This document shows, in pieces, positions 44,444 through 51,470 of a stretch of 51,470 nucleotides of DNA. The DNA is from Clostridium sp. 28_17 (GTDB taxonomy: Bacteria; Bacillota; Clostridia; TANB77; CAG-508). The notes under the pieces are model-generated. The model saw only the letters and a program-made list of their open reading frames with translations. It was not told the DNA's origin and ran no database searches. The stretch covers positions 1 through 51,470 of the forward strand of contig MNRS01000027.1 in the NCBI GenBank assembly GCA_001916065.1, read 5' to 3'. The position numbers were made by a program, and so were the translations under genes. The first letter of the stretch is position 1; each line of letters begins with the position of its first letter.

Positions 44444-44488
44444 ATGACACTGTGTCATTATTATAAGTGACACGGTGTCATTTGTCAA
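44444..44488 (-). promoter_or_regulatory. TetR/ABC operon promoter with two operators
   Basis: Minus strand: TTGACA (44488-44483), 17 bases, TATAAT (44465-44460). Two palindromes TGACAC-N-GTGTCA lie at 44468-44480 (inside the spacer) and 44445-44457 (just after the -10), centres 23 bases apart. This is a typical autoregulated TetR arrangement. Confidence 0.85.
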
Positions 44489-44553
44489 TATTTTTATTGT
44501 ATCTTTTTTGTGAATTCTTTGTGAACATTAATTATAAAATATAAATATATGCT

Positions 44554-45243
44554 TTATAAAATATTCAAAATCTCATCTATTTTAGATACAGTATAATATT
44601 TAATTTGTTTTTGTCCTTCTTCAGTTTCTAATTCACAATATGAACTTTTATTAATCTTCTCAGTTTCTTTTGGATTATAATAAATTGCTTGAAGTCCAGC
44701 TTTTAATGCTCCTTCTATATCCCTTGCAAAACTATCTCCTATCATTATACATTCTTCTGGTTTATTTTTCCCAATTGCTTGCATAAACGCTTCTTTAAAT
44801 GGTTTTCTTTTTGTATTTTCTGCAACATATACATCTTGAAAATATTTTAAAATATTTGTTTTTTTCAATCTTTTAATTTGTTGTTCTTTATACCAATCTG
44901 TTAAACAAACCATTTCATATTTCTTGCTCAATTCTTCAAGTGTTGCTAAAATTGAATCCTCTATTTTGTCGGGTACGCAATTTGCCCATTTTTCAATAAT
45001 TTTATCCATAAATTCTTTAGGATATTTTTTCCCTGTATATTCATTTATATAATTTATCATATTTTCTTTATTGAATGAATAATATACATTTTCATATTCT
45101 CCAAAGGCTTGTTTAATTTTATTAAAATCTTCATTTGAACATTCTGTATTTAATTCTTTTAACACTTCAAATATTTCGTTATAATATTCATTTTTCCAAG
45201 GTATTAGTGTATTATCTATATCAAATATTACTCTTTTTATCAT
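44554..45243 (-). CDS. HAD-family phosphatase
   Basis: 229 residues from the ATG at 45243; an in-frame TTG at 45261 is possible. The nucleophile motif is FDIDNTL (DxDxT), then 'MVCLTDWYKEQQIKRL' (motif II T), Lys in 'KRKPFKEAF', and 'CIMIGDSFARDIEGALKAGLQAIYYNP' (motif IV). The helical cap (~25-95) marks a C1-type HAD hydrolase, similar to phosphoglycolate or pyrimidine 5'-nucleotidase types. Substrate unknown. It lies ~70 bases after lexA in the same direction. Confidence 0.88.
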   Translation of the reverse strand: MIKRVIFDIDNTLIPWKNEYYNEIFEVLKELNTECSNEDFNKIKQAFGEYENVYYSFNKENMINYINEYTGKKYPKEFMDKIIEKWANCVPDKIEDSILATLEELSKKYEMVCLTDWYKEQQIKRLKKTNILKYFQDVYVAENTKRKPFKEAFMQAIGKNKPEECIMIGDSFARDIEGALKAGLQAIYYNPKETEKINKSSYCELETEEGQKQIKYYTVSKIDEILNIL

Positions 45244-45314
45244 CTCATCTTGTATAATCAATTTTATAAAGCATTAATCAAAAATTGATTATTCCCTTTC
45301 TACAAATTAAATCA

Positions 45315-45965
45315 CTACATTTTTCTAAATACTCCACATACTTTTCCCAAAATCTCACAATTTGGAACTATTATTGGGTCCATTGTACTGTTTTCAGGTT
45401 GTAATCTTATGTGATCTGTTTCTTTATAGAATGTTTTTACAGTTGCTTCATCTTCTATTAATGCAACAACAATTTCACCATTATTTGCATTGCTTTGTTT
45501 TCTTACTAATATGTAATCACCATCTAAAATTCCTGCCTCTATCATACTTTCCCCTCTAACTGTAAGCATAAAACAGTCAGAATTTCCAACAAAGTCAATT
45601 GGAATTGGGAATGTATCTGTTACATTTTCAACTGCTAAAATAGGCATTCCTGCAGTAATTTTTCCAACAACTGGTACTTCTACTAATTCTTTTTGTGTGT
45701 AAAAGTCTTTTGTTGATGTTTTTTTTGCTTCTCCATCTGTTCCTTTTAATAGTCTTAGTGTTCTTCCTTTTTTATCTTGCTTTTTAATATATCCTTTATC
45801 TTCTAGTCTTGCTAAATATCCATGTACTGTTGCTGTTGAACTTAATCCAACTGCTTTTCCTATTTCTCTTACTGATGGTGGATATCCTACATTCATTATT
45901 TGTTTTTCAATATATCTTAGTATTGCTTTTTCTCTTACATTTAATTCTGGTCTTTTTCTTGGCAT
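45315..45965 (-). CDS. lexA: LexA repressor
   Basis: 216 residues from the ATG at 45965 ('MPRKRPELNVREKAILRYIE'), with GGAGTG upstream. Winged helix 'YPPSVREIGKAVGLSSTATVHGYLARLEDKGYI'. The self-cleavage site is Ala105-Gly106 (GKITAGMP), with catalytic Ser140 (GESM) and Lys177 (TVKTF). SOS master repressor, cleaved when RecA filaments form. Promoter: TTGACA (46023-46018), 17 bases, TATTAT (46000-45995). A degenerate LexA-like site, AAATTTATGTTT, overlaps the -35. Confidence 0.97.
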   Translation of the reverse strand: MPRKRPELNVREKAILRYIEKQIMNVGYPPSVREIGKAVGLSSTATVHGYLARLEDKGYIKKQDKKGRTLRLLKGTDGEAKKTSTKDFYTQKELVEVPVVGKITAGMPILAVENVTDTFPIPIDFVGNSDCFMLTVRGESMIEAGILDGDYILVRKQSNANNGEIVVALIEDEATVKTFYKETDHIRLQPENSTMDPIIVPNCEILGKVCGVFRKM

Positions 45966-45994
45966 TTGACTCACTCCATTTCTCATTTTTGTAC

Positions 45995-46033
45995 ATAATA
46001 TCACACAAACAAAAAAATGTCAAACATAAATTT
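45995..46033 (-). promoter_or_regulatory. lexA promoter with degenerate LexA-like site
   Basis: TTGACA-17-TATTAT on the minus strand; AAATTTATGTTT (46033-46022) differs from AAAC-N4-GTTT by one base and overlaps the -35. Confidence 0.5.
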
Positions 46034-46059
46034 GCTTTTTTTGTAATTTTTTATTTATT

Positions 46060-46899
46060 TTAAACATTTTGTTTCAATAATTTTTTCTTACTTTCTTTTT
46101 CCAATTGTTTTAGGCTTTTTTCGGGTGTTGGCAAATTTTCTGGCATAGTTCCACCATTTTTAGCAATTACTTCTCTAATATTTTTTCCAATATTATAATG
46201 AGTTTTATTTGCTTCTTTTTCTGTAGAAATATTATCTCTTTTTAATTTTGATTCAGTCTGCGTAATACGGAATAAATTCGCTGCAAGTTCTTCACTTCCC
46301 ATATTGTCTAAAATATCTTCTCTATATCTTAATCCTTTTCTTTTGGCAATATCATCTGCAGTTTCTCCATTGTATAATCCCTTATATCCAGAATTATGAA
46401 ATTTATCAAAATTTTTAACTCCTGCATTTTTTGCAGTTTGATTAAGTGAATAGTTTCCTTTTCTTGTTAAATTTCTTTGATAAAATCTTTTTTCGTCTTC
46501 AGTTAATAAACTGTACTCTTTTTCACTAATTTCTTGTTTTCTTGTTTGAATTGCAAAATATGTTTGTGCTAATGCAATTACTTTTTTTCTACTATCTCCA
46601 TTTTGTGCTATTAAATAGCACGCATAACGTGTTAGTTTGTAATCTTTTTGTTTTCTTTCTGCTCCAGAACCTATTTGCACCATTTTGTCGGCACCGACAA
46701 AATGGTCAACTTCACTAATACCAGTATTTTTGCAAGCCATTATTGCTTTTTGAATTACATTTTCAAATTTTCTCCATTCCTTATAATCTAATACCTTTTG
46801 TAGTTCTCTTGCATACCAGAATTCGATTCCATTTTCATCAATATGTTTGATATCCTCGAAACTTTGATTACTATAAATTTTCTCATCCATTCTAATCAT
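46060..46899 (-). CDS. dinD: DNA damage-inducible protein D
   Basis: 279 residues; a slightly shorter form from the second Met ('MDEKIYSNQSFEDIKHID') is possible. It follows the DinD pattern: 'GIEFWYARELQKVLDYKEWRKFENVIQKA', 'DHFVGADKMV', 'DYKLTRYACYLIAQNGDSRKKVIALAQTYFAIQTR', 'NSGYKGLYNGETADDIAKRKGL', 'LDNMGSEELAANLFRITQTESKL'. The first part resembles BRO-N domains. In E. coli DinD inhibits RecA-mediated strand exchange and is SOS-induced. It sits upstream of lexA with a LexA-like site in its promoter. Confidence 0.93.
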   Translation of the reverse strand: MIRMDEKIYSNQSFEDIKHIDENGIEFWYARELQKVLDYKEWRKFENVIQKAIMACKNTGISEVDHFVGADKMVQIGSGAERKQKDYKLTRYACYLIAQNGDSRKKVIALAQTYFAIQTRKQEISEKEYSLLTEDEKRFYQRNLTRKGNYSLNQTAKNAGVKNFDKFHNSGYKGLYNGETADDIAKRKGLRYREDILDNMGSEELAANLFRITQTESKLKRDNISTEKEANKTHYNIGKNIREVIAKNGGTMPENLPTPEKSLKQLEKESKKKLLKQNV

Positions 46900-46928
46900 C
46901 TCCTAATCTTCTATTTGAATTTAGACCC

Positions 46929-46957
46929 ATTGTATCAAACACATGTTTATATGTCAA
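46929..46957 (-). promoter_or_regulatory. dinD promoter with candidate LexA box
   Basis: Minus strand: TTGACA (46957-46952), 17 bases, TACAAT (46934-46929). AAACATGTGTTT (46948-46937) fills the spacer and has the AAC-N4-GTT core. Confidence 0.7.
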
Positions 46958-47013
46958 GCACTTTTTTATAAAATTTTACTTTTCGATTTTTTTAATTTTT
47001 TATTATTTTACTA

Positions 47014-47043
47014 TTGACAATGAAATATAAAATGTGCTATTAT
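47014..47043 (+). promoter_or_regulatory. tRNA-Leu promoter
   Basis: TTGACA (47014-47019), 18-base spacer, TATTAT (47038-47043), about 20 bases before the tRNA. Confidence 0.75.
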
Positions 47044-47063
47044 AGGTATTGTTAATACGAAAT

Positions 47064-47147
47064 GCGGATGTGGCGGAACTGGTAGACGCGCTGGTCTTAG
47101 GAACCAGTGCCAACGGCGTGGGGGTTCGAGTCCCTTCATCCGCACCA
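47064..47147 (+). tRNA. tRNA-Leu (anticodon UAG)
   Basis: 84 bases with encoded CCA. Acceptor GCGGATG pairs with CATCCGC. Anticodon stem CTGGT/ACCAG encloses CTTAGGA, anticodon TAG. The variable arm TGCCAACGGCGT marks a class II tRNA. T-loop GTTCGAG is standard. Confidence 0.97.
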
Positions 47148-47157
47148 AAGTAAGAAA

Positions 47158-47180
47158 ACAGAGTATAATTAATACCCTGT
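47158..47180 (+). terminator. tRNA-Leu terminator
   Basis: ACAGaGTAT/ATACcCTGT stem followed by TTTTTTT. Confidence 0.75.
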
Positions 47181-47251
47181 TTTTTTATTTTTTTATAAGA
47201 AATAATGTAATAAATACTCCAATAGAAATTCTATTTTATGCATAAACCATT

Positions 47252-48811
47252 TTATTTATAATTACCAACATTTATATACGCAACTCTACCCGTCATTCTA
47301 ACTCTAACCTTATCAACATAAGAATTAACATGTTGCAAAACAACAACAGAAGTATTATCTTTATATTGATATCTATAACCTGTCAAATTAGAATTTGAAT
47401 ACAAAACACAATTTTTTATTATTTTAACCGTTCCAACATTTGAACTTCCAGAAACACTTGAATAATTATTTGTATTTATATAGGCAACTCTTCCAGTCAC
47501 ATTAACTCTTACTTTATCAACATTTGCAGAAACATTTTCAAGAATCGTTACGGTAGTATTAGTCTTATAATTATATCTATAGCCTGTCAAATTTGAATTA
47601 CTATATAAAATGCTTGCCCTAGCCAATTTTTTTGTTTGTCCAGAAGTTCCTACTACACTACTATTTCCAATATTTGTACTTGTATAATTTAGAGATATCC
47701 ATCCCCTATCCGTTTTTCCAAAGCCATTTGATTCAGCCAAAATTGTGACGATTGTTCCTTTAGCATATCCACCAACTCTTGGATATGATGTACTTGCTCC
47801 CGCTCTAATATTCAAACCACCATTTGCTATTATTTTTACTTGATAATTTGCTTTTGATATTCCCACATTCGCATTATATGAATGATTGTTATTTTCATTT
47901 ACATTTGTTCTATCATTTTTGAAACAGAAAAACTTTTTATAATTTGCATATTGTCTAAAATCTTGAAGTGATACATATGTTGTATTTCCTTTTACAATTG
48001 CTTTTCCTCTTCTACTTGCGACATCATATTTTCCATTATATAAGTATGAATCATATATTTTTATATAATTTCCTTCAAGTCCAACTAAAACAACAAAATG
48101 TCCTCCATATGTAAATAGCCCTTGATTACAACTTGCTATTATATAATGATTGTCTTTTAATTTGGCGATTGCGTCGTCTAATTTGTAGTATTCACTATAT
48201 CCAATATCAAACACATCAGCGGTCCATTTAAATGCACTCCAGTATGTTCCCTGGTTTGCTGAACGATATCCGTATTTCATGTATAAATCTGCCATCTGGT
48301 CTGGTGTTATATTACCTTTTATGCTAGATACTACCATTGCTGCGGCTGTTGGTCCGCATCCTGATGTTCCTATTGTTTGTGCTGTATTCCCTACACTTGA
48401 ATACATTTTATTTTTCCATCTTTTGTCTATTTGCGAATAATATGTTAGCCCAGAATATTCACCTAACTGAACATTTGGAGTTTTTTCTGCACCATTATAT
48501 GCTATTATTCCTTGTTCTTCAAAACCTTCTGCTTCTGTTTCTTGGACTTCAACAGTCTGCTCGTCTTCTTCTGTTAGTATTGGAATTTCAGTGCTAGATT
48601 TATTTGATATGATTTCGTCATTTACTGTGTTTGCACTATCATTTGCCAAATCTTCACCATTTGCATTTTCTACATTTTGAATGTTGTTTTCTGTTATATT
48701 ATTTTGATTTTTTTGTCCACCTTGTAAATTACATTGTGATAATATCACAAATAAAATTAGTATTAGAATTATTCCTTCTAATACTATTAATTTTTTTCGT
48801 TCCTTGTTCAT
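47252..48811 (-). CDS. Cell-surface C39-like cysteine peptidase with SH3 and C-terminal repeats
   Basis: 519 residues. An N-terminal membrane helix (~8-26) and acidic linker precede a C39-like domain (~118-300): 'LTYYSQIDKRWKNKMYSSVG', catalytic Cys152 in SGCGPTAAAM, His near 237 (GGHFVVLVG) and an Asp in 'IKIYDSYLY'. A bacterial SH3 domain follows (~330-385, 'GGLNIRAGASTSYPRVGGYAKGTIV'). Two ~56-residue repeats close the protein ('LYSNSNLTGYRY...VDKVRV...GRVAYIN'). SH3 and repeats probably bind the cell wall. Substrate unknown. The upstream region has two AAGTACTAAA direct repeats. Confidence 0.85.
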   Translation of the reverse strand: MNKERKKLIVLEGIILILILFVILSQCNLQGGQKNQNNITENNIQNVENANGEDLANDSANTVNDEIISNKSSTEIPILTEEDEQTVEVQETEAEGFEEQGIIAYNGAEKTPNVQLGEYSGLTYYSQIDKRWKNKMYSSVGNTAQTIGTSGCGPTAAAMVVSSIKGNITPDQMADLYMKYGYRSANQGTYWSAFKWTADVFDIGYSEYYKLDDAIAKLKDNHYIIASCNQGLFTYGGHFVVLVGLEGNYIKIYDSYLYNGKYDVASRRGKAIVKGNTTYVSLQDFRQYANYKKFFCFKNDRTNVNENNNHSYNANVGISKANYQVKIIANGGLNIRAGASTSYPRVGGYAKGTIVTILAESNGFGKTDRGWISLNYTSTNIGNSSVVGTSGQTKKLARASILYSNSNLTGYRYNYKTNTTVTILENVSANVDKVRVNVTGRVAYINTNNYSSVSGSSNVGTVKIIKNCVLYSNSNLTGYRYQYKDNTSVVVLQHVNSYVDKVRVRMTGRVAYINVGNYK

Positions 48812-48894
48812 GGCAATGTCCCCCTTGTTTTTAGTACTTATTTAATCATTATTCTACTTTTATTTGATTTAGTACTTTTGGGAGATTTATATTT

Positions 48895-49089
48895 TTACCT
48901 ACATAAAAAATACATTGCTATTCCGCCAACTATTGCTATTATAAATCCTATTATTTTTAGTCCTGCAGATCCTTCGTTTTGGTCTCCAAATCCAAAGAAT
49001 TTTTTTGTTATGATTCTCGCATCATATATTAGTGTTATTCCAAATAATATTAATATCATCATTATTAATCTCATTATTATATTTAACAT
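48895..49089 (-). CDS. Small two-helix membrane protein, 64 residues
   Basis: Start at 49089 chosen because AAAGGA lies 11 bases upstream; the ATG at 49101 abuts that site. Two hydrophobic helices (~3-22 and ~45-62) flank a polar loop 'KKFFGFGDQNEGSAG'. No family recognised. It lies between two hypothetical genes on the minus strand. Confidence 0.6.
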   Translation of the reverse strand: MLNIIMRLIMMILILFGITLIYDARIITKKFFGFGDQNEGSAGLKIIGFIIAIVGGIAMYFLCR

Positions 49090-49157
49090 TTTTATCGACA
49101 TCCTTTTATTTTTTATACATTTATATTAATATTTTTTTGTAAAAAAGTCAAGAAAAA

Positions 49158-49174
49158 ATGGAGCAATGCTCCAT
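49158..49174 (-). terminator. Terminator of the 128-residue hypothetical gene
   Basis: ATGGAGC/GCTCCAT perfect stem followed by TTTTTT on the minus strand. Confidence 0.85.
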
Positions 49175-49188
49175 TCTTTCTCCTTTTT

Positions 49189-49575
49189 TTAATTTTTTTC
49201 CTTTTTATATGGAAATACCTCATATAAGAAATATTCATAAAGGTTTTCTATTGTAAAACCAGTATGAAAGATTTCTTTAGGGAGTCTTTTTTCCCTTTCA
49301 GCATTCTCGTCAAGGTCATCTTCTAGTTCTTCCAAAAATCTATCTCCTGCCCTTTCCATATACCTTGGATTATTTTTGTGCATCTCTCTTTGGCACTCAG
49401 GTGCCAATTCTTTTATGGTTTTTCCCGTGATAGCCTTTTGAATTAATAAAAATTCCAAGGCAGTACTAGTTTTAGCACCTAATGTGAAGCGCATTTTTCT
49501 AATCCGCTTCTTCACTTCATTTTTAAAGACCTTCTTCTCGTCTTCTGTCAATGTTTTTTGGTTTGTTGTTTCCAT
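49189..49575 (-). CDS. Hypothetical protein, 128 residues
   Basis: Charged and helical, rich in Glu, Lys and Arg, with no signal peptide or membrane segment. It contains 'LTEDEKKVFKNEVKKRIRKMRFTLG', 'AITGKTIKELAPECQREMHKNNPRYMERAGDRFLEELEDDL' and 'GFTIENLYEYFLYEVFPY'. No family recognised. It has an in-frame CGG Arg codon, rare in the window. Promoter: TTGCAA (49686-49681), 17 bases, TATAAT (49663-49658), with two palindromes in the leader. It is a single-gene unit ending at a strong terminator. Confidence 0.65.
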   Translation of the reverse strand: METTNQKTLTEDEKKVFKNEVKKRIRKMRFTLGAKTSTALEFLLIQKAITGKTIKELAPECQREMHKNNPRYMERAGDRFLEELEDDLDENAEREKRLPKEIFHTGFTIENLYEYFLYEVFPYKKEKN

Positions 49576-49600
49576 ATTTTTCTCCTTTTCTTAAGTGCAA

Positions 49601-49686
49601 CCTTCAATTGAAGGATATTTTATATTAGTTACAAACGTCACCTTTGACGCTACCTATATTATAGCACAATTTACATAACTTTGCAA
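49601..49686 (-). promoter_or_regulatory. Promoter and paired palindromes before the 128-residue gene
   Basis: After TTGCAA-17-TATAAT come CGTCA-AAGG-TGACG (49649-49636), over the likely start site, and CCTTCAATTGAAGG (49614-49601), a perfect palindrome before the ribosome binding site. They could be operators or two leader hairpins. Confidence 0.55.
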
Positions 49687-49819
49687 ATTATGTTTTACAA
49701 AACCCAAAATATTCTTTATTATCAAAATGTATTCTTTTATAAAACATATTATTATTTTTATATTCTAAAAAAATAAATACAACATATATTTATACAAAAA
49801 ACAAAACGGAGGTAAAAAA

Positions 49820-51127
49820 GTGAAAAAAACAATAACAACATTTATATTAATCATAATGTGTTTAACACCAATATCATTAAGTTATGATACAACAAGTTCA
49901 TACATATGGAGTACAGATATGGAAACATCGCCCGTTTCCTCTTCTATCACTTCAAATACAAATGGTAACAATTCCATTTCTACAAATGAAACTTCCAATA
50001 ACATATCAACCTCAAACACGGTAGAAACAAATTCACAAGTAGTAGATAATAACTCTTTAAACTTAGAAAGTGGAGCGGCCATATTAATTGAACAATCAAC
50101 AGGTCAGGTTTTATACTCTCACAACGCACATGAACAATTACGTCCCGCTTCTGTTACAAAAGTAATGAGTATTTTATTAATAATGGAACAAATTGATAGT
50201 GGAAACTTATCTTACACAGACACAGTAAGTTGTTCAGAAAATGCGCGTTCTATGGGTGGTTCTCAAATTTGGCTTGACCCCAGAGAAACTTTAACAGTTG
50301 ATGAAATGTTAAAGGCAATATGTGTTGTTTCCGCAAATGATTGTGTAGTTGCAATGGCTGAACACATTGCAGGTTCTGAAGAGGCATTTGTTCAAATGAT
50401 GAATGACAAAGCCAGAAAACTTGGAATGAATGATACAACATTTAAAAATTGTCATGGAATAGACGAAGATGGCCATGTTACATCTGCTTACGACATTGCT
50501 TTAATGTCTAAAGAACTTTTGACCAAACATCCTAATATTACAAAATATACAACAATTTGGATGGATAGTTTAAGGGATGGAAAATCACAACTTGTAAATA
50601 CAAATAAATTAATAAAAACTTATAAAGGCATCACAGGCTTAAAAACTGGTTCAACATCACTTGCTTTATATAATTTATCTGCAAGTGCTACACGTGACGA
50701 TTTGTCTCTAATTGCAGTAATAATGAAGGCTCCTTCTACAAAAGTTAGATTTGCAGAAGCACAAAAATTATTGGATTACGGATTTAATAAATTTTCTTTT
50801 AAAAGTTTTGGAAATAGTGGCGATGTAATTCAAACTGTTTCTGTTAATAAAGGTGTTAAAGATCATGTTGAAGCTATATTGGAAAATTCTGCAGGGACCT
50901 TGATAGAAAAAGGCAAAGAAAATCAAGTTACACAAACTGTTGAAATTAATGACAATATTGAGGCCCCTATAAAAAAAGGTGATGTTATTGGCAAAGTTGT
51001 ATTTTCTTTGGATGACTCTGAACTTTCTTCTACTAATTTAGTGGCTTCATGTGATGTTGATAAAATAACATTGTTTTCTATGTCTAAGAAAATTATTTAT
51101 AGTTGGGTTGATTTATTGAGGAGTTAA
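49820..51127 (+). CDS. D-alanyl-D-alanine carboxypeptidase (S11, PBP5/DacF-like)
   Basis: 435 residues starting at GTG, with CGGAGGT upstream. A signal peptide (~1-21) is followed by a Ser/Thr/Asn-rich linker (~22-80). The transpeptidase fold has Ser111-x-x-Lys114 (ASVTK), Ser171-Ala-Asn173 (SxN) and KTGST near 275. A C-terminal beta domain (~330-410) follows, then a hydrophobic/amphipathic tail 'FSMSKKIIYSWVDLLRS'. It trims the terminal D-Ala of peptidoglycan stems. Both vegetative and sporulation (DacB/DacF) roles are possible. Confidence 0.95.
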   Translation: MKKTITTFILIIMCLTPISLSYDTTSSYIWSTDMETSPVSSSITSNTNGNNSISTNETSNNISTSNTVETNSQVVDNNSLNLESGAAILIEQSTGQVLYSHNAHEQLRPASVTKVMSILLIMEQIDSGNLSYTDTVSCSENARSMGGSQIWLDPRETLTVDEMLKAICVVSANDCVVAMAEHIAGSEEAFVQMMNDKARKLGMNDTTFKNCHGIDEDGHVTSAYDIALMSKELLTKHPNITKYTTIWMDSLRDGKSQLVNTNKLIKTYKGITGLKTGSTSLALYNLSASATRDDLSLIAVIMKAPSTKVRFAEAQKLLDYGFNKFSFKSFGNSGDVIQTVSVNKGVKDHVEAILENSAGTLIEKGKENQVTQTVEINDNIEAPIKKGDVIGKVVFSLDDSELSSTNLVASCDVDKITLFSMSKKIIYSWVDLLRS

Positions 51128-51470
51128 TTTAAGAACAAATCTGAAAATTTTCAATTTGCAACCTTAACTCTACTTTTTATCATACTCAAAAAAATTGAAA
51201 TTAAATTTTCTGTGCAATGTAATATTATATATTAGGAAAGTTGCATAACTTTCCTAATATATAATAAAAACGGGATTAAGGGACCACCACCACAAAATCT
51301 CGTTTTTTGTTTGTAAAATTGAATTCTTATAATTTGTGCGATAACTTGTAATTTGTAGAGATGATTATAACATAAAAAATTACAAAATTTCAAATAATTC
51401 ACACTAAATAAGAGTTACTATTTTGAAGTAACTCTTTAAAATAAAAGGGGATGTTTGTGCTAACTGCTTG
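51128..51470. other. Gene-free end of window: repeats and hairpins
   Basis: Holds the second 62-bp repeat (51202-51263), a hairpin with AACGGGATT/AATCTCGTT arms that looks like a damaged GGGACGGGTC unit (~51270-51307), and AAGAGTTAC/GTAACTCTT (~51410-51438). At 51444-51459, AAAGGGG followed by in-frame ATG and GTG could begin a gene that runs off the window; too little is visible to call it. Confidence 0.5.
51202..51263. repeat. 62-bp dispersed repeat, copy 2
   Basis: 59 of 62 positions match the copy at 33929-33990. Contains the hairpin GGAAAGTTGCATAACTTTCC, which may terminate the carboxypeptidase transcript. Confidence 0.9.

Overview
The window looks like chromosomal DNA of a low-GC, spore-forming Firmicute, most likely an uncultured gut-type member of the Clostridia. 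This is inferred from the strong AT bias, AGGAGG-type ribosome binding sites, many near-perfect TTGACA-17-TATAAT promoters, a SpoIIP homologue, a T-box leader, a yybP-ykoY riboswitch and Firmicute-type LexA, L31 and L32. Almost all genes are on the minus strand. No rRNA or CRISPR array is visible; there are two tRNAs.

Layout. 1-2.9 kb is accessory: a cut-off unknown gene, a TnpV-family gene, and a two-gene minus-strand operon (a PD-(D/E)XK nuclease-like protein overlapping an SDR oxidoreductase whose catalytic Lys is replaced by Glu). 2.9-3.05 kb holds a possible small RNA. 3-8.9 kb is a T-box (valine GUA specifier) operon: LacX-like epimerase, valS and a divergent DnaB-type helicase. 9-14.9 kb has uvrA with a likely SOS promoter, an Mbeg1-like hydrolase, rpmE and small hypotheticals. 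15-18.1 kb is a P-type cation ATPase behind a yybP-ykoY (Mn2+) riboswitch that directly follows tRNA-Glu(CUC); the only promoter I see for the ATPase is the tRNA promoter. 18.2-24.6 kb has pnp, a small degenerate ORF, rpsO, a repeat-rich coiled-coil protein, gap, a DUF308 protein and rpmF. 24.7-27.3 kb is a cadCA-like metal-efflux operon with an ArsR-type operator. 27.4-34.5 kb has spoIIP, a WG-repeat protein, tgt, queA, a secreted zinc metallopeptidase and an FxLYD-like protein. 34.6-39.6 kb has rqcH (plus strand), fba, an acetyltransferase, a peroxiredoxin and a DUF1540 protein. 39.6-44.5 kb is a TetR/heterodimeric ABC exporter operon in which two of the three genes carry a +1 frameshift at the same tetranucleotide. 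44.5-51.5 kb has a HAD phosphatase, lexA, dinD, tRNA-Leu(UAG), a C39-like/SH3 surface protein, two small hypotheticals and a D,D-carboxypeptidase.

Connections. DNA damage: uvrA, dinD and, more weakly, lexA share an AAAC-N4-GTTT site overlapping the promoter. Metals: a likely Mn2+ exporter on a riboswitch and a Cd/Zn/Pb exporter under CadC. Translation: valS on a T-box, rpsO with a leader hairpin, rqcH, tgt/queA and zinc-binding L31/L32. Three families of intergenic repeats are interspersed, the most notable an inverted-repeat element with the core GGGACGGGTC.

Limits: no search was run. Family calls rest on motifs read by eye, and starts were chosen from ribosome binding sites.
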